Source: an uncultured Odoribacter sp.
GTDB taxonomy: Bacteria > Bacteroidota > Bacteroidia > Bacteroidales > Marinifilaceae
Assembly (NCBI GenBank): GCA_910589025.1
Contig: CAJURM010000024.1
Location: forward strand, 1 to 43,122
Direction of reading: 5' to 3'
DNA length: 43,122 bases
Program-made: the position numbers and the translations under genes
The notes under the pieces: model-generated
What the model was told of the DNA's origin: nothing
What the model saw: the letters and a program-made list of their open reading frames with translations, nothing else
Databases searched by the model: none
Part shown: in pieces, positions 15,234 through 26,700 of the stretch
How positions within the stretch are numbered: the stretch's first letter is position 1
Layout of the letters: every line of letters starts with the position of its first letter

Positions 15234-17075
15234 TTAATTAAAAAGCTGTCCCACCTTTTCTTTGACTTCTGCCACTGTGAAGGGAAGTCCGGCCACTTTA
15301 TTGCATTGAAGGAATTCAAATCCCGGACATTTGCTTCTCAGATAAGCGGCAAACTGCCCCAGATTCAATTCACAGACGATGATTTTCTTATACCTGGCAA
15401 ATATCTCCTTCGTATTCCGGGGCAAGGGATTGATATAATTAAAATGAGTCAGACTCACATCTTTCCCTTCTTTCCTTAACTCTTTCACTGCAGAGTACAA
15501 GTGTCCGTATGTACCGCCCCAACCGACAACCAGGACTTCTCCTCCCTCGGAGTTTCCATACACTTCCTGTAAAGGAATAGCGTTGGCAATACGGTCCACT
15601 TTAGCAGCCCGGAGGTCTGTCATGACCTGATGATTTTCGGGTACATAACTGATATTACCTGTAATATTCATTTTTTCCAATCCTCCGATACGGTGTTCCA
15701 GGCCTTTCGTTCCCGGAAGCGCCCAGGTACGAGCCAAAGTTTCCGGGTCACGGGCGTAAGGATGATAGTCATCTCCCTCTTGGGCTATTCGAAGTTTTAT
15801 CTCCGGCAGTTTAGCCATAGAAGGAATCAACCAGGGCTGGGCTCCGTTAGCCAAAAAACCGTCTGTCAATAAAATAACGGGAGTCATGTGTTCCAATGCT
15901 ATTTTACCCGCCATAAAAGCATAATCGAAGCAATTGCCGGAAGTGCTGGCAGCAATCACCGGCATGGGGCTCTCGCCATTGCGGCCATACAAAGCCTGCA
16001 TCAAATCCGCCTGCTCTGTCTTCGTAGGCAAACCAGTAGAAGGACCGCCACGCTGCACATCCACTATCACCAAAGGCAATTCAGCCATCACAGCCAAGCC
16101 ACACGCTTCAGTTTTCAATGCCAGACCGGGACCGGAAGTTGTCGTAACAGCAAAATTACCGGCATAACTTGCACCGATAGCCGTACAGATTCCTCCGATT
16201 TCATCTTCCGCCTGGTAGGTCTTCGCACCCAAATCGCGGCGCAATGCCAACTCATGCAAAATATCGGTAGCAGGAGTTATCGGATAAGAACCACAAAACA
16301 AAGGCAATCCGGCTTTCTCCGCAGCCGCCAGCAATCCCCAGGCTGTCGCCTTGTTTCCGGTGATGGTGCGGTATTTCCCCTTTTCTATGGCAGCCGGAGC
16401 CACTTTAAAATGAACAGCCAAAGCGTGTACGTTGGCAGCATAATTATATCCTGCACGCAACACCAATTTATTGGCAGCTGCAATTGCCGGCTTTTTGGCA
16501 AATTTCATATCCAAAAATGCTTCGGAATGTTCTACGGAACGTTCAAACATCCAGTAAGTCATACCCAAAGCAAACATATTCTTACACCTTAGCATGGATT
16601 TCTGATCCAATCCCGTCTCTCGTAAAGCCTCCACGGTCAGTTTCGTAATATCCACCGCTACGACATTATAATCATCCAGCGAATGATCGGTCAACGGATT
16701 AACGGTATATCCTGCTTTCTCAAGGTGTTTATCCGTAAAAGCATCCGTATCGACAATAATGGTCCCTGCTTTCTTGGCCCACCGCAGATTGGCTTTCAAG
16801 GCTGCCGGATTCATGGCAACCAGCACATCCGCATAGTCGCCCGGTGTGGTCACATGTTCTTCACCAATATGCACCTGGAAGCCGGACACCCCGCCGACAG
16901 TTCCTTGCGGTGCCCGGATTTCTGCCGGATAATCCGGAAAAGTAGATACATCGTTTCCAAACAAAGCAGCCGTATCCGAGAACTGTTGTCCCGTCAACTG
17001 CATTCCGTCACCGGAATCGCCTGAAAAACGGATGACGACATCCTGTTTTTCGATCACTTCTGTTTCTTGACTCAT
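15234..17075 (-). CDS. korA: 2-oxoacid:ferredoxin oxidoreductase, alpha subunit with fused gamma domain
   Basis: The protein has 613 residues. The N-terminal gamma domain (1-190) carries VVIRFSGDSGDGMQLTG and GDYADVLVAMNPAAL. The alpha domain (about 205-610) carries GNKATAWGLLAAAEKAGLPLFCGSYPITPATDILHEL, the QAEDEIGGICTAIGASYAG pyrimidine-side motif and TTTSGPGLALKTEACGLA. The C-terminal part has VLVVGWGGTYGHL and KIIVCELNLGQFA. The gamma-alpha fusion is the usual form of KorA in Bacteroidetes. A weak -7 box (TACCTTTA, 17116-17123, minus strand) lies about 40 bases upstream. Confidence 0.93.
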   Translation of the reverse strand: MSQETEVIEKQDVVIRFSGDSGDGMQLTGQQFSDTAALFGNDVSTFPDYPAEIRAPQGTVGGVSGFQVHIGEEHVTTPGDYADVLVAMNPAALKANLRWAKKAGTIIVDTDAFTDKHLEKAGYTVNPLTDHSLDDYNVVAVDITKLTVEALRETGLDQKSMLRCKNMFALGMTYWMFERSVEHSEAFLDMKFAKKPAIAAANKLVLRAGYNYAANVHALAVHFKVAPAAIEKGKYRTITGNKATAWGLLAAAEKAGLPLFCGSYPITPATDILHELALRRDLGAKTYQAEDEIGGICTAIGASYAGNFAVTTTSGPGLALKTEACGLAVMAELPLVIVDVQRGGPSTGLPTKTEQADLMQALYGRNGESPMPVIAASTSGNCFDYAFMAGKIALEHMTPVILLTDGFLANGAQPWLIPSMAKLPEIKLRIAQEGDDYHPYARDPETLARTWALPGTKGLEHRIGGLEKMNITGNISYVPENHQVMTDLRAAKVDRIANAIPLQEVYGNSEGGEVLVVGWGGTYGHLYSAVKELRKEGKDVSLTHFNYINPLPRNTKEIFARYKKIIVCELNLGQFAAYLRSKCPGFEFLQCNKVAGLPFTVAEVKEKVGQLFN

Positions 17076-17542
17076 GATATAAATTATGTGATTATTTTTG
17101 GATTTTAAAACATGATAAAGGTAGCTAATACTATATTCTAAACAAGTTTAGCCGCTTTATTTTTTCTCCTTCCATAACCAGCAGATTATCAAGTATCAGA
17201 AGGCCAAAAAAACGTCATTTTTTATAAAAAAGTTCCCTTTTCATGACGAATTACGGAAAAAAAACGTCATTTTCCGAAAAGGTTTGCGGTCGGCTTGAAG
17301 GAAACGGAGCAAGAATGCCGCAGGAAACACTATACCAAGTCCCACTCTCCTCCATATCTCCTGTATATCTCCTATATTACACCTGTATGCGGCGGACCGA
17401 ATAATTATAGGAGCAGTATAAGAGACATAGAGGAGAGAGCTACCTGACAGCAAGGTTCTACGGAATTTTTACTATAATTATTTCCTAACATGAAAAATTA
17501 TACTTATTCTTGCTATAATTATATTTTCATCCGGAATAAATA
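17076..17542. other. Intergenic region upstream of korA with short AT repeats
   Basis: There is no convincing gene here. A 70-codon minus-strand ORF (17241-17453) has no domain, signal or good promoter. The sequence AAAAAAACGTCATTTT occurs twice in direct orientation (around 17210 and 17258), and a related inverted TTTTCATGACG lies between. The interval also holds the korA promoter region. It separates housekeeping genes from the surface locus. Confidence 0.5.
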
Positions 17543-17621
17543 AAAAGGGTTTCCGACAGGCAGCAGTGTGTGTTGTGTGTGTCAAAAAGGAAAGGATACT
17601 GCCCTGCCGGAGAACCCTTTT
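17543..17621. ncRNA. Long hairpin element, copy 1 (GTGTGTG family)
   Basis: AAAAGGGTT-TCCG-CAGG-CAG (17543-17563) pairs with CTG-CCTG-CGGA-AACCCTTTT (17599-17621), allowing single bulges, giving about 20 base pairs. The apical part contains GTTGTGTGTGTC and then AAGGAAAGGA. It lies 143 bases past the end of the giant adhesin gene. On the minus strand it is followed by TTTTTATTTA, so it may act as that gene's terminator. The strand is not settled. Confidence 0.6.
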
Positions 17622-17647
17622 AAATTTCATCTCCGCTTTTTTATAAA

Positions 17648-17722
17648 TAGGTTCCGGACAGGCAACCGTGTCGTTGTGTGTGTGTCAAAAGGAAAGGAAT
17701 TGCTGCCCATCCGGAAAACCTA
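17648..17722. ncRNA. Long hairpin element, copy 2 (GTGTGTG family)
   Basis: TAGG-TTCCGGA (17648-17658) pairs with TCCGGAA-AA-CCTA (17710-17722), followed by a weaker inner stem. The apical sequence again has GTTGTGTGTGTGTC and AAAGGAAAGGA, nearly identical to copy 1, while the outer stem sequence differs but still pairs. It lies 41 bases downstream of the adhesin stop codon. Confidence 0.6.
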
Positions 17723-17763
17723 ATTGAACTGTATATCAAAACATATTTTCTATCATTATAATT

Positions 17764-20700
17764 TTACCGCCACCTGATTTCCGAATATTTCCGCCGGTTC
17801 CGTTCTACAAACAGCCAGTCTGTCTGTGCCGTACCGTTCCACCCCGGCCAATCTACGCAACCGTCCAGGTTGATGTCATGAAGCAAGTCGTAACGGTACC
17901 CCTGCAACTGCGACGGGAATATATCCCGAAGCGTCACACAGTTCGGGTCAGACAAGGATACCAAATAATTCGAATCCAGAGACCCCACGGCAAGTAACCA
18001 AACTTCCCTCCCTTGGCTGCCCTTTTTCGTCATGTGATAATTCATATTGTTCAACACTCCGCCGGAAACATTCTTACGATAAATGTTCACCGTGTCCGTA
18101 AAATCAATATAAGCGGAATTCGCCTTGTGTGCATTATTCACAAAACGGTAAAGACGGTTCGTCATTACTCCCAAATGATTACGGTGACGAAGAGCAACAT
18201 AACGCTGATTAGCTCCTCCACCATGAGCATTGCGAATTCCCACGACCGTATCACCCGTCCAACGGTCCGCCAAATGACCGTCAGAAAGAACAAGGCAACT
18301 GTCACGGGTAACAAAATATGAAGGTTTTGTCATCCTGGCTATGGAATCTATAGGATCACCATACGATATACGCAATTCCACCTCTATCCAGTCTATGACA
18401 TTCAACCCCGCTGGAAGCAAAGGCAGGGAAGACGGAAGACGCAGACTGTCACGCAAACGACCCCAGTTGCAATCATTGCCCCAGGCCATAGACATGTTAT
18501 TCTCGTCAAAAACACCTTCAAGAAAGACCTTTCCTCTAAAATAACCCGTATCCAGACGCGTCAGTGTCAGGTCATACCAAGGCGCATCTCCCTGACGGTC
18601 ACAAGCCACGTCACGCGGAATAAACCAATATGTGCCCGTATCCTTCAACCAAAATACCGTATCCATGCCCACAATGCTGTTTATTCCCAAAGCAGGCAAA
18701 GACCACAAAGGCTGACCTTCTGTCAGTACTACTTTCACCTGTAAGCTGTCACCAACGGATAAATTCTCCTCATGACTATTTATCGTGAAGGTGTCACTCT
18801 CCGTATGACGGACAAGAACATCCACTTTCGGGTCTACATGACGCCAGATTGTGTCCCGATACCAAGCTTGCGAAACATCAGGAACCACCCAGCAACCATG
18901 AATATCCCAGATACCTTGCACCTCATAAACCAAACACGAATCCGCTCCTCCCACATCGCCCCAATCCACACGCAACTGGAACAAGCCATTGGCTGGTATC
19001 TGACCTTGACTTTTGCTGAAAGACAACTGTGCCACATCCACTGTCCCGCCTTTCTTATAGCGTTTCTGCAAAAGAACAAGGGAATCTATCCGACCCGCCG
19101 GACGAAGTTGCAGTTTTAAATCAAAAGCCACAGAACCGCACGATACGGAAGAAGAAACAATCTCTCCGGAAGGAAGGCTGTCCACACAAACACGGACTTC
19201 GTCCGAACGGACCTGACAACCCAATGTATCCGTGTATGCACAATATACCCGGTAACAAGTATCACCATGCAAATCTCCTTTCTGAAGGTTTCCATCCAGT
19301 CCCCGATCGTCATCATTCACATAAAAATGTCCCAAATCATCGGGAAGAGGATTTGCCTGATTATCAATAAAAGGCTTCAAAACCTCCTGACGCAAATTGA
19401 CATGCTCTAAACACGCCCCTACAATCCAGGGCCCGCTTACAAAACTGATATGAGCCGGAGTATCCACTCTGACCGTTACCACTGTATCCGGAAGCAGCCC
19501 TGTACAGCTGCTGTTCATATCTTTCAGATAATTTCCTTGATAAACAGCAGATTTATCCGCCATGAAATGAACCACAGTATCCCTGCCATACATCAACAAG
19601 CCGTCTGGTCCGCAAATTTCCGAAGCCAAATCGCCACCTGTCAATCTGTCCACAATCTTAACCAGCCATGGTCCCGTACCATCCTCTACATGGATATCTA
19701 CAGACACGGTATCCCCAAAGCAAACCCGCTGACTATGACCAAATCCCAACACCGGACGCGGAGATAAAAGAAGATGGAACGAAGGAAGGTCGTGTGTACG
19801 CAAACAGCCCGGACCATCCACCACAGAAACAATGTGATACGTACCCGAAGCGGACAATAACAAGGTATCTTCCCTCTGTGTCAGATTTTCCCGGAAAATT
19901 TCAGCACCGGACTCCAGGCGATAGCTATAACTCCAGGGTAAGTCCCCCTTATCCAGTTTGACTACAAAACGACCGGGCGTATTGCCACACAACCGAAGTG
20001 TATCAGCCGAAATGCTGATTTCGCTATAAGTATGTACCCGAAGCAACAGCGTATCACTGTAAACACCTGATGAATCACAATGGTTATAGACATGACACCA
20101 AATATGCGCACTGTCATACACCGGCGTCATGGGATTGATGACTACTTGGCCCGTACTGCTGTAGTCCGGCATAAAATTATGTCCCAAAGACTCCGTCAGA
20201 CCCGTCTTATAACGAATCATCCAATCGTAATTCAACGAACCTCCCGTCGAAGAAAGCGATAATTCGTATTTAGCACCCTCACAAACCGTATCAACCAAAG
20301 GCAAATTGTTCTGAAGCACAGGCACCGTATCTACCCGCAACCAGCAGGCATTGGTAGCAATGATTTCACAACCGTTATTCACCCGGCAGAAATAGTAACC
20401 GCTATTCTTCGTCAGCAGAGGGATACACACCGTATCGGCATTCGATGCTACGGGCAGTGTATCGTTCTGATAATCGTAGAAATGCCAGCTGTATAACATT
20501 CCGGGACGGTTATCATGTTTAATACGAATCACCGTATCCCTGTCGCTCTCCGCACAGACAACAATCTCCCGCACCGGGTCTTCCACTTCCGCCCGTTCAT
20601 TCACTCTGATGCGTACCTGCCTGTAATTTGCCGGTTTGGTCGGATCCTGCAAATCCCATTGCGGACACTTGTTGGTGTACCAAACACGGAAAGTATAAGC

Positions 20701-23700
20701 CGTATTGGATGCAGACAGCGGACCGTATTCTATATTAGCATCCGTTCCGATAGTCCGTACTCCTCCGTCCACATATTCCCAACGATAGCTTACCCGGTCG
20801 CTCGGATTGGTTATGATATACAAATTCGCCATCCGTCCCTCACAAAGAACGAGCGAATCGGGCGTCAGCCCTTCCACCCGGACGGTATCGTCCACATACA
20901 AATCGCTGATGTCTTCCCAAATGGCAAAACAGCCCGAAACAACCTGCACGGAATAGTGTCCCTCATCCACTAAATCGACAGCGGGGATGGTATACTTCAA
21001 TCCGTCATACCCCGTATAGACACCGTTCCGGTACCATTTCACCGTATCCGTGCTGCTGACTTCCATTTCGTAGAAAGAACCTTTACACAAGGTGTCCGTC
21101 TTCGCCTTCACAATGGTCAGTGACGGCGGAAGTCCGATTTTCAGTTCGCAGGTATCAGTTAAGGTATAACATTCATTCGAAGCCACACATACATATTTCC
21201 CCGCCATTTCCGCAGTCGCGTCAGGCAGTTCCAACACCTGTTCCGTTCCCAAAAGGGTTGTATCCCCCAGCTTGTACCATTCGTAAGCCGTCGCATAGTA
21301 TACCGCTTCCATCCGGACGGTCTGTATGGTACCATCGCAAACTGAAATATCGCGATTCGGTTTCAACTCCATTTTCCGGCGCACTTTCACTTCCATGGCT
21401 CCCGTTTCCTCCACTGTCGCACAGCTGTTGCTAACCTCACACCAGTATTTCCCGTAATTTCCCGGAGAAGCCGAGATAATCTGGTAATAAGGTTCGTCGC
21501 TGTCTTTCAACAAACGGGTAACTCCTGCACCGTCCTTTTGATACCACCGATAATTGAGGCGACAACCGTCAGCTATCACCGTAAAATCGACACTCGAATC
21601 CTGACAGATATAAATGTCTTTGTTCGGATGGAAATAGGTAATATGCACGTCGGCTTCTTCTATGATTTTATACGTTCCCTTCATCGGGCGTTCGCAGCCA
21701 CTTACCGGGTCACGACCCACGACATAGTATTCGTAGCCGTCATTATCGTTCCGGCACTCGTCACACGGTTTACCCTCCAGACCGTTCCACTCCAGCCCTC
21801 CACCTGTTCCGGGCAATATCTGTCCCGTCGGTTGCCCGTCTTTATACAGCTCATAGTCTATACCGGTTTTACTTCCATCCAAGGTCAGACGTCCTTTCGC
21901 ATCGTCCGTATAGCAATAGGAAATCTTATTGCCCGTCAGATTAAAGCGCCGGATGCTGTCCGCCTGTATCATCGTCACTAAATTCGCCATCGGACTCATA
22001 CAGGCATACTTGTCCGTGAAATATCCTTCCACCCGATAGATTCCCGGTTTGCGGATTTTATCAAACGTCAGGGGTTTGCCCGTACCGAATTTTTCACTGA
22101 CAACGGTATCGTTGCGATACAAGACATACCGCACCCTCTCCTGGCTACCGGACAATTCCAAAGAACTCGTCCCTTCCCAACAGATATAATTATTGGGAAC
22201 TCCGGAAAGAACAAAAGGCAAGGGCAAACTGTCAATAATCATCTGCACGCTATCCCGGCTCATACATCCCGTATGAATATTCCTTGCCACGACATGATAA
22301 TAGCCAGAGTCCGTCTGCAAATCCGTAAAAACCAAATTAGATCCCGTTCCGGGAAGCGTTTCCGCTACAGTTCCATTGGGAAGTATCAGCGTATATTCAG
22401 CATCTGTGAGTGTCGGAGCATTCAGCGTAATCTGTTTGCCTTCACCACCCTCACAATAGCGCACTTCTGCCAAACGGAGCGGAGGTACCGGGCTCACTTT
22501 CACAATCACACTGTCGGACATCATTTCCGTACAACCGTTTTCCGCTTTAATGCGGTAAATACCGCTCTGGAATACGCTGTCCGTTTCCAAGCGTCCCGGT
22601 CCGTAATAAGGTCCTCCTATCTCTGTCCCGTTCTGCAACAGATAGTATTTCACTCCTGCTTCGCTATTCGCCAAATGGAGACGATAGCTTTCCCCCTGGC
22701 ACAGACGAACCGTATCTCCCGGATTTTCCACAGGATAAATCACCGGCGGATAACCCAGACAATAGCTTCCTTCCAGCTGTTTCCGGCAACCGTCCGCCGG
22801 ATTAACGGCATAAGCGCCATAGCAGCCTACTTGTGTCTGTGCACTGAACTGGAGTTCCGGTGCCGGACGATAAGAGGAAGTCAAACTGTCCACCAAGGCC
22901 TGTCCGGGCAATGAATAGAGGTAATAATTTATTCCTGCCTGCCGGCTGGAGACACTCAACACAAGACTGTCTGCCACACCATTCGTCATACAGACATCCT
23001 GTCCCACAAGCTGTTTGGTTTCCGGAACGGTTCCGGCAGCAAAATATTTCTCTGCGACCAATACTTCACAATCGCTTCCTTTAAACTTCCCATATACCTT
23101 GTAACGTCCTGCCACAGCATAGCGCCCTCCGGCAGCAGGCACAATCTGCAACTGCTGTCCCGTTGTCACACCAACCGCTTGCCCCACCGGGGTTTCCTGG
23201 CCGCGCAGCTCAATCACCAAACGATATTCCACACCGGCTTCACTACTTGCCAGCCAAATATCAAACCCTTCATTACCGCAAAACAGATCCTGCCCCAAAA
23301 GCGTCTGTGAAAGCGGAACATTATCAGTCGTTACCGCCAGACTGGTCAATATCGTATCCTTGCAATGATTATGAGCGTGCAGGTAATAAGTACCGCTCGC
23401 TATTCCGCTCCCCCCCACGGTATCCCAAACAAGAGTCGGATTTCCGCTGTTACCGGCTAACGTATCACTGCGCAACAGCCCTTTTGTCAGGTAATAGTTC
23501 CATCCCGTTACACTGCAACCGTATTTCAATTGCACCCGTCCTGCCTGTCCGAAGCAATAGCTTCCTTCCTGGCGCAAATGACACGTATCCAATTGGTTGT
23601 ATATCGTCACACTGTCCGGCAACCACACACCGCATCCGTTACCGCTTTCCGCCCATACTTTGTAAATTCCCGGTATCTCTTTCACGCCGAAACTCAACGC

Positions 23701-26700
23701 ACTGCCGGTACCCCGAAGCGTATCCCCCCGCTGAATAACGTTATAACGATACAGGGTATATTTCACGCTATCCCCGTCACTTCCGGTCACTTTTATTTCC
23801 GCTTTTTCGGAACAAGCCGTAACGACAGGATAAAGCGTCGGAGCCGGACGACTTATTATTTCAGGGCGGTAAGTCATGATAGCCCGGCATCCGGTTTGCA
23901 GATTTTCCGCTTCAACATAATATTTTCCTGCTATTTGAGGGTTAAAGCCTTTATTCCCAGGACCGAACAACGTATCAACAGCCACATCGCCCGTTTCTTT
24001 ATACAAGATGTAGCGCACCTCTCTCTTCATATTGCTCAAAGTGATGGCACATCCGCCCAGAGATACGCCTCCGCTCATACAGTCCACACAATCGGTTATC
24101 GTCACGTCAGCCGGTTTGTCCGTAATCTGCAATGTCGTATCCAGATACAACCCACAACCGCCGCCCTGGTATTCCGCATATACACGGTAACTTCCGGCAA
24201 CATACTGCCGTTTTCCGAAATCCACGCTGCCTCCGGTCCCCAAAACAGTATCCAAAGAGGAGATTGTCAAGCCCTTTATCTGTTGCAGAACATAATTCAC
24301 GCCATTTTCCGAAAGCGGCAAACTGAACGTCAGGGAATCCGAAGCACACGAAGCCCCCTCCTTGATTTCCACCGTCAAATTCCGGACAGGCTCGTCGCGG
24401 TGATATACCCGAACCGTATCGTAGGCTATACATCCCGGGAATACCCCTTTCCGCTGTTTTTGCAACACATACAATCCGGCACGATACGGACCGTCAAACC
24501 GGTCCTTTCCTGCCGCAAGAGTATCCAGTGCTGTCATATCAGAAGTACACAACACATACTCCGCTCCGGAAGTCACTCCGGAGAGACGCAAAGAAACACT
24601 GTCATCCGTACCGCAATAAGTAAAATCACCGATAATGCTGTCCACCGGTGCCTCTTCACGAAGCACGACGCAGCTGTCCCGGGTAGGACATTCCGAATTT
24701 GTGTCCCGAACTGTCAGGCAATACTCACCCAAAGGCAAAGGCTTGACGGTTATATCCCCATTCATCCGACTCACCTCTATCGGATTAGCCAGGGAGGCAC
24801 TGTGAATCACATACTCTTGCGAAGCACTCATGCCGCTCAATGCAATCCACCCGCTATCCGCCACCGTACAGGCGCTGTAATCCAACCCGAAACCGGGCAA
24901 CAAATGGGTTGCCGGCATGCTGTCAATAGTATGATAATTGGAGCGGTGCACACAAAGCCCGTCTGCCGCCACTACATAATACGTACTGTCGGGCGGGACA
25001 TTCGTAAACGTGTACCTGCCTGCCGTCACTTTCCCCGTCCCCAGGGTATCGCCTGAAGTGGAATAGAGTGTATACACGACATCCGCCTGATAGTGGTCCA
25101 GGTAAAGTTCACCCGTTACATTGGCACAGATCAGTGTATCTCCGTCCAGTTTTACCTCATCGGGATAGTGTCCCGCCTTTATGTCCAGCGGGAATACCGC
25201 CTGACAATCACCCAGGGTTGCCTTAATTTTATATGTACCGTATTGAGCCGTATTCAACGTCCAGCCCATGACACTGCCGTCTCCTGTCAAGAGGGCATAA
25301 CCGGTAGCCGGAACGGCATTAAAATACAATTCATATTCCGCATTATTTTGTGTCGGGAACTTTATTGTCACCACACTATCCGCACACACATTGCCCGTGA
25401 AAGAAAGCGGCGTCCTGTAATCGGGCGAAAGTTTGGCTTTCACCTCCAGTTCCCCGTTCATCACCAACTGCATCCCGTTGTCTGCCAAAACCCGGTAAGT
25501 GCCCGTTTTATGCAATCCGTTAAACCGCTGCGGATAGCCGGTTCCTATCATCGACACTTCCGGCTCCACATTGACGTAATTTCCCGTTAAATCCTCCTTG
25601 CGCTGCAGGATGTATTTCACCCCGGCTTGGGTACTGTCAAGACCGATACTCACACCGGAGTCATCGCTGACGTCACAGAACAATGTATCCCCGACAATGG
25701 TAAAAGGTTCCAGTATTTCACAAATGGTTACTGTGTCAGGCGCCTGAAGCCTGCAGCTACCGACTTCGGCTTTTACGACATATTTGCCCTTCGGCAAAAC
25801 ACCCGTATAATATACCGTATCGCGATAGAAATTGCCCAACGTCCCGACATAACCGCCATTCACGGCATACAGCTTATACCGCACTCCCGCCTGGGCATTC
25901 CAGGCTTTTACCGTAGACTGGTTATCCGTGCTCCCCATTGGGAAACAGGCATCGCCGGCAATATTAAAAGGTACCGGTGTATTCCCGATAAATATGCGGT
26001 CGGTCAGTATCTTCTCGCATCCCGTGTCCTCCCGTTTCGCCACTACATAATACTCTCCGATATTCCGATAGGTCGTCCCGAAAACAATATTCCCCGGGCC
26101 CATGGCTGTGGCTTCCGCAGAAATCAGACCATTCCGGTTCCGATATAACGTATACCGGACTCCCGCCTCTCCATTCTTGACGCCAATGGTTACCGGCGTC
26201 TCTCCGGCATCCACACAATAGGAACCTGTACCAAACAGCGGTCTGTCGGCAGGACTGTTTTTTACGTTTATCACCACGCTGTCTTCCATCTCCGTTTCAC
26301 AATCCCCCAGTTTTGCTTTCACGACATAAGTCCCGGTTCCATAGTTCCCGGTAAACAATTGCGGTTCTGTATCCACGCCCTGCAATACCGGAAGCAAAGG
26401 CAGATTCGGACGCCGTTCCACCCAATAGGAGACTCCGGACTGGCTTCCCGACAGGTAAATGGTATCCTGTTCTTTTTCTCCCCGGCAATAGGTTTCACTC
26501 TCCGAAACCGTATACGCTTTGGGTCCGACACGCACTTCCTGCACAGAGGAATGCACCGCACACTCCCCGTAGGCATTGGTTTTGACAGCTTTCAACCGAT
26601 AATAACCAGTCAACCCTGCAATATTGGCCACGGTAAATGTCAACGGATTCCCCGTCCCCACTTGCTGCGTTGCCGTAAGTTCCTGATAGATTCCGCTCCC

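Noticed and set aside
17241..17453. 70-codon minus-strand ORF between korA and the adhesin
   Set aside because: No signal peptide, domain, promoter or neighbour support; the composition looks non-coding.
23530..25056. 508-codon plus-strand ORF antisense to the giant adhesin (and 345 codons at 26830-27867)
   Set aside because: Both lie opposite a clear, repetitive coding frame, have low-complexity composition rich in H, R, I and S, and no domain or promoter. They are shadows of the adhesin's codon use.
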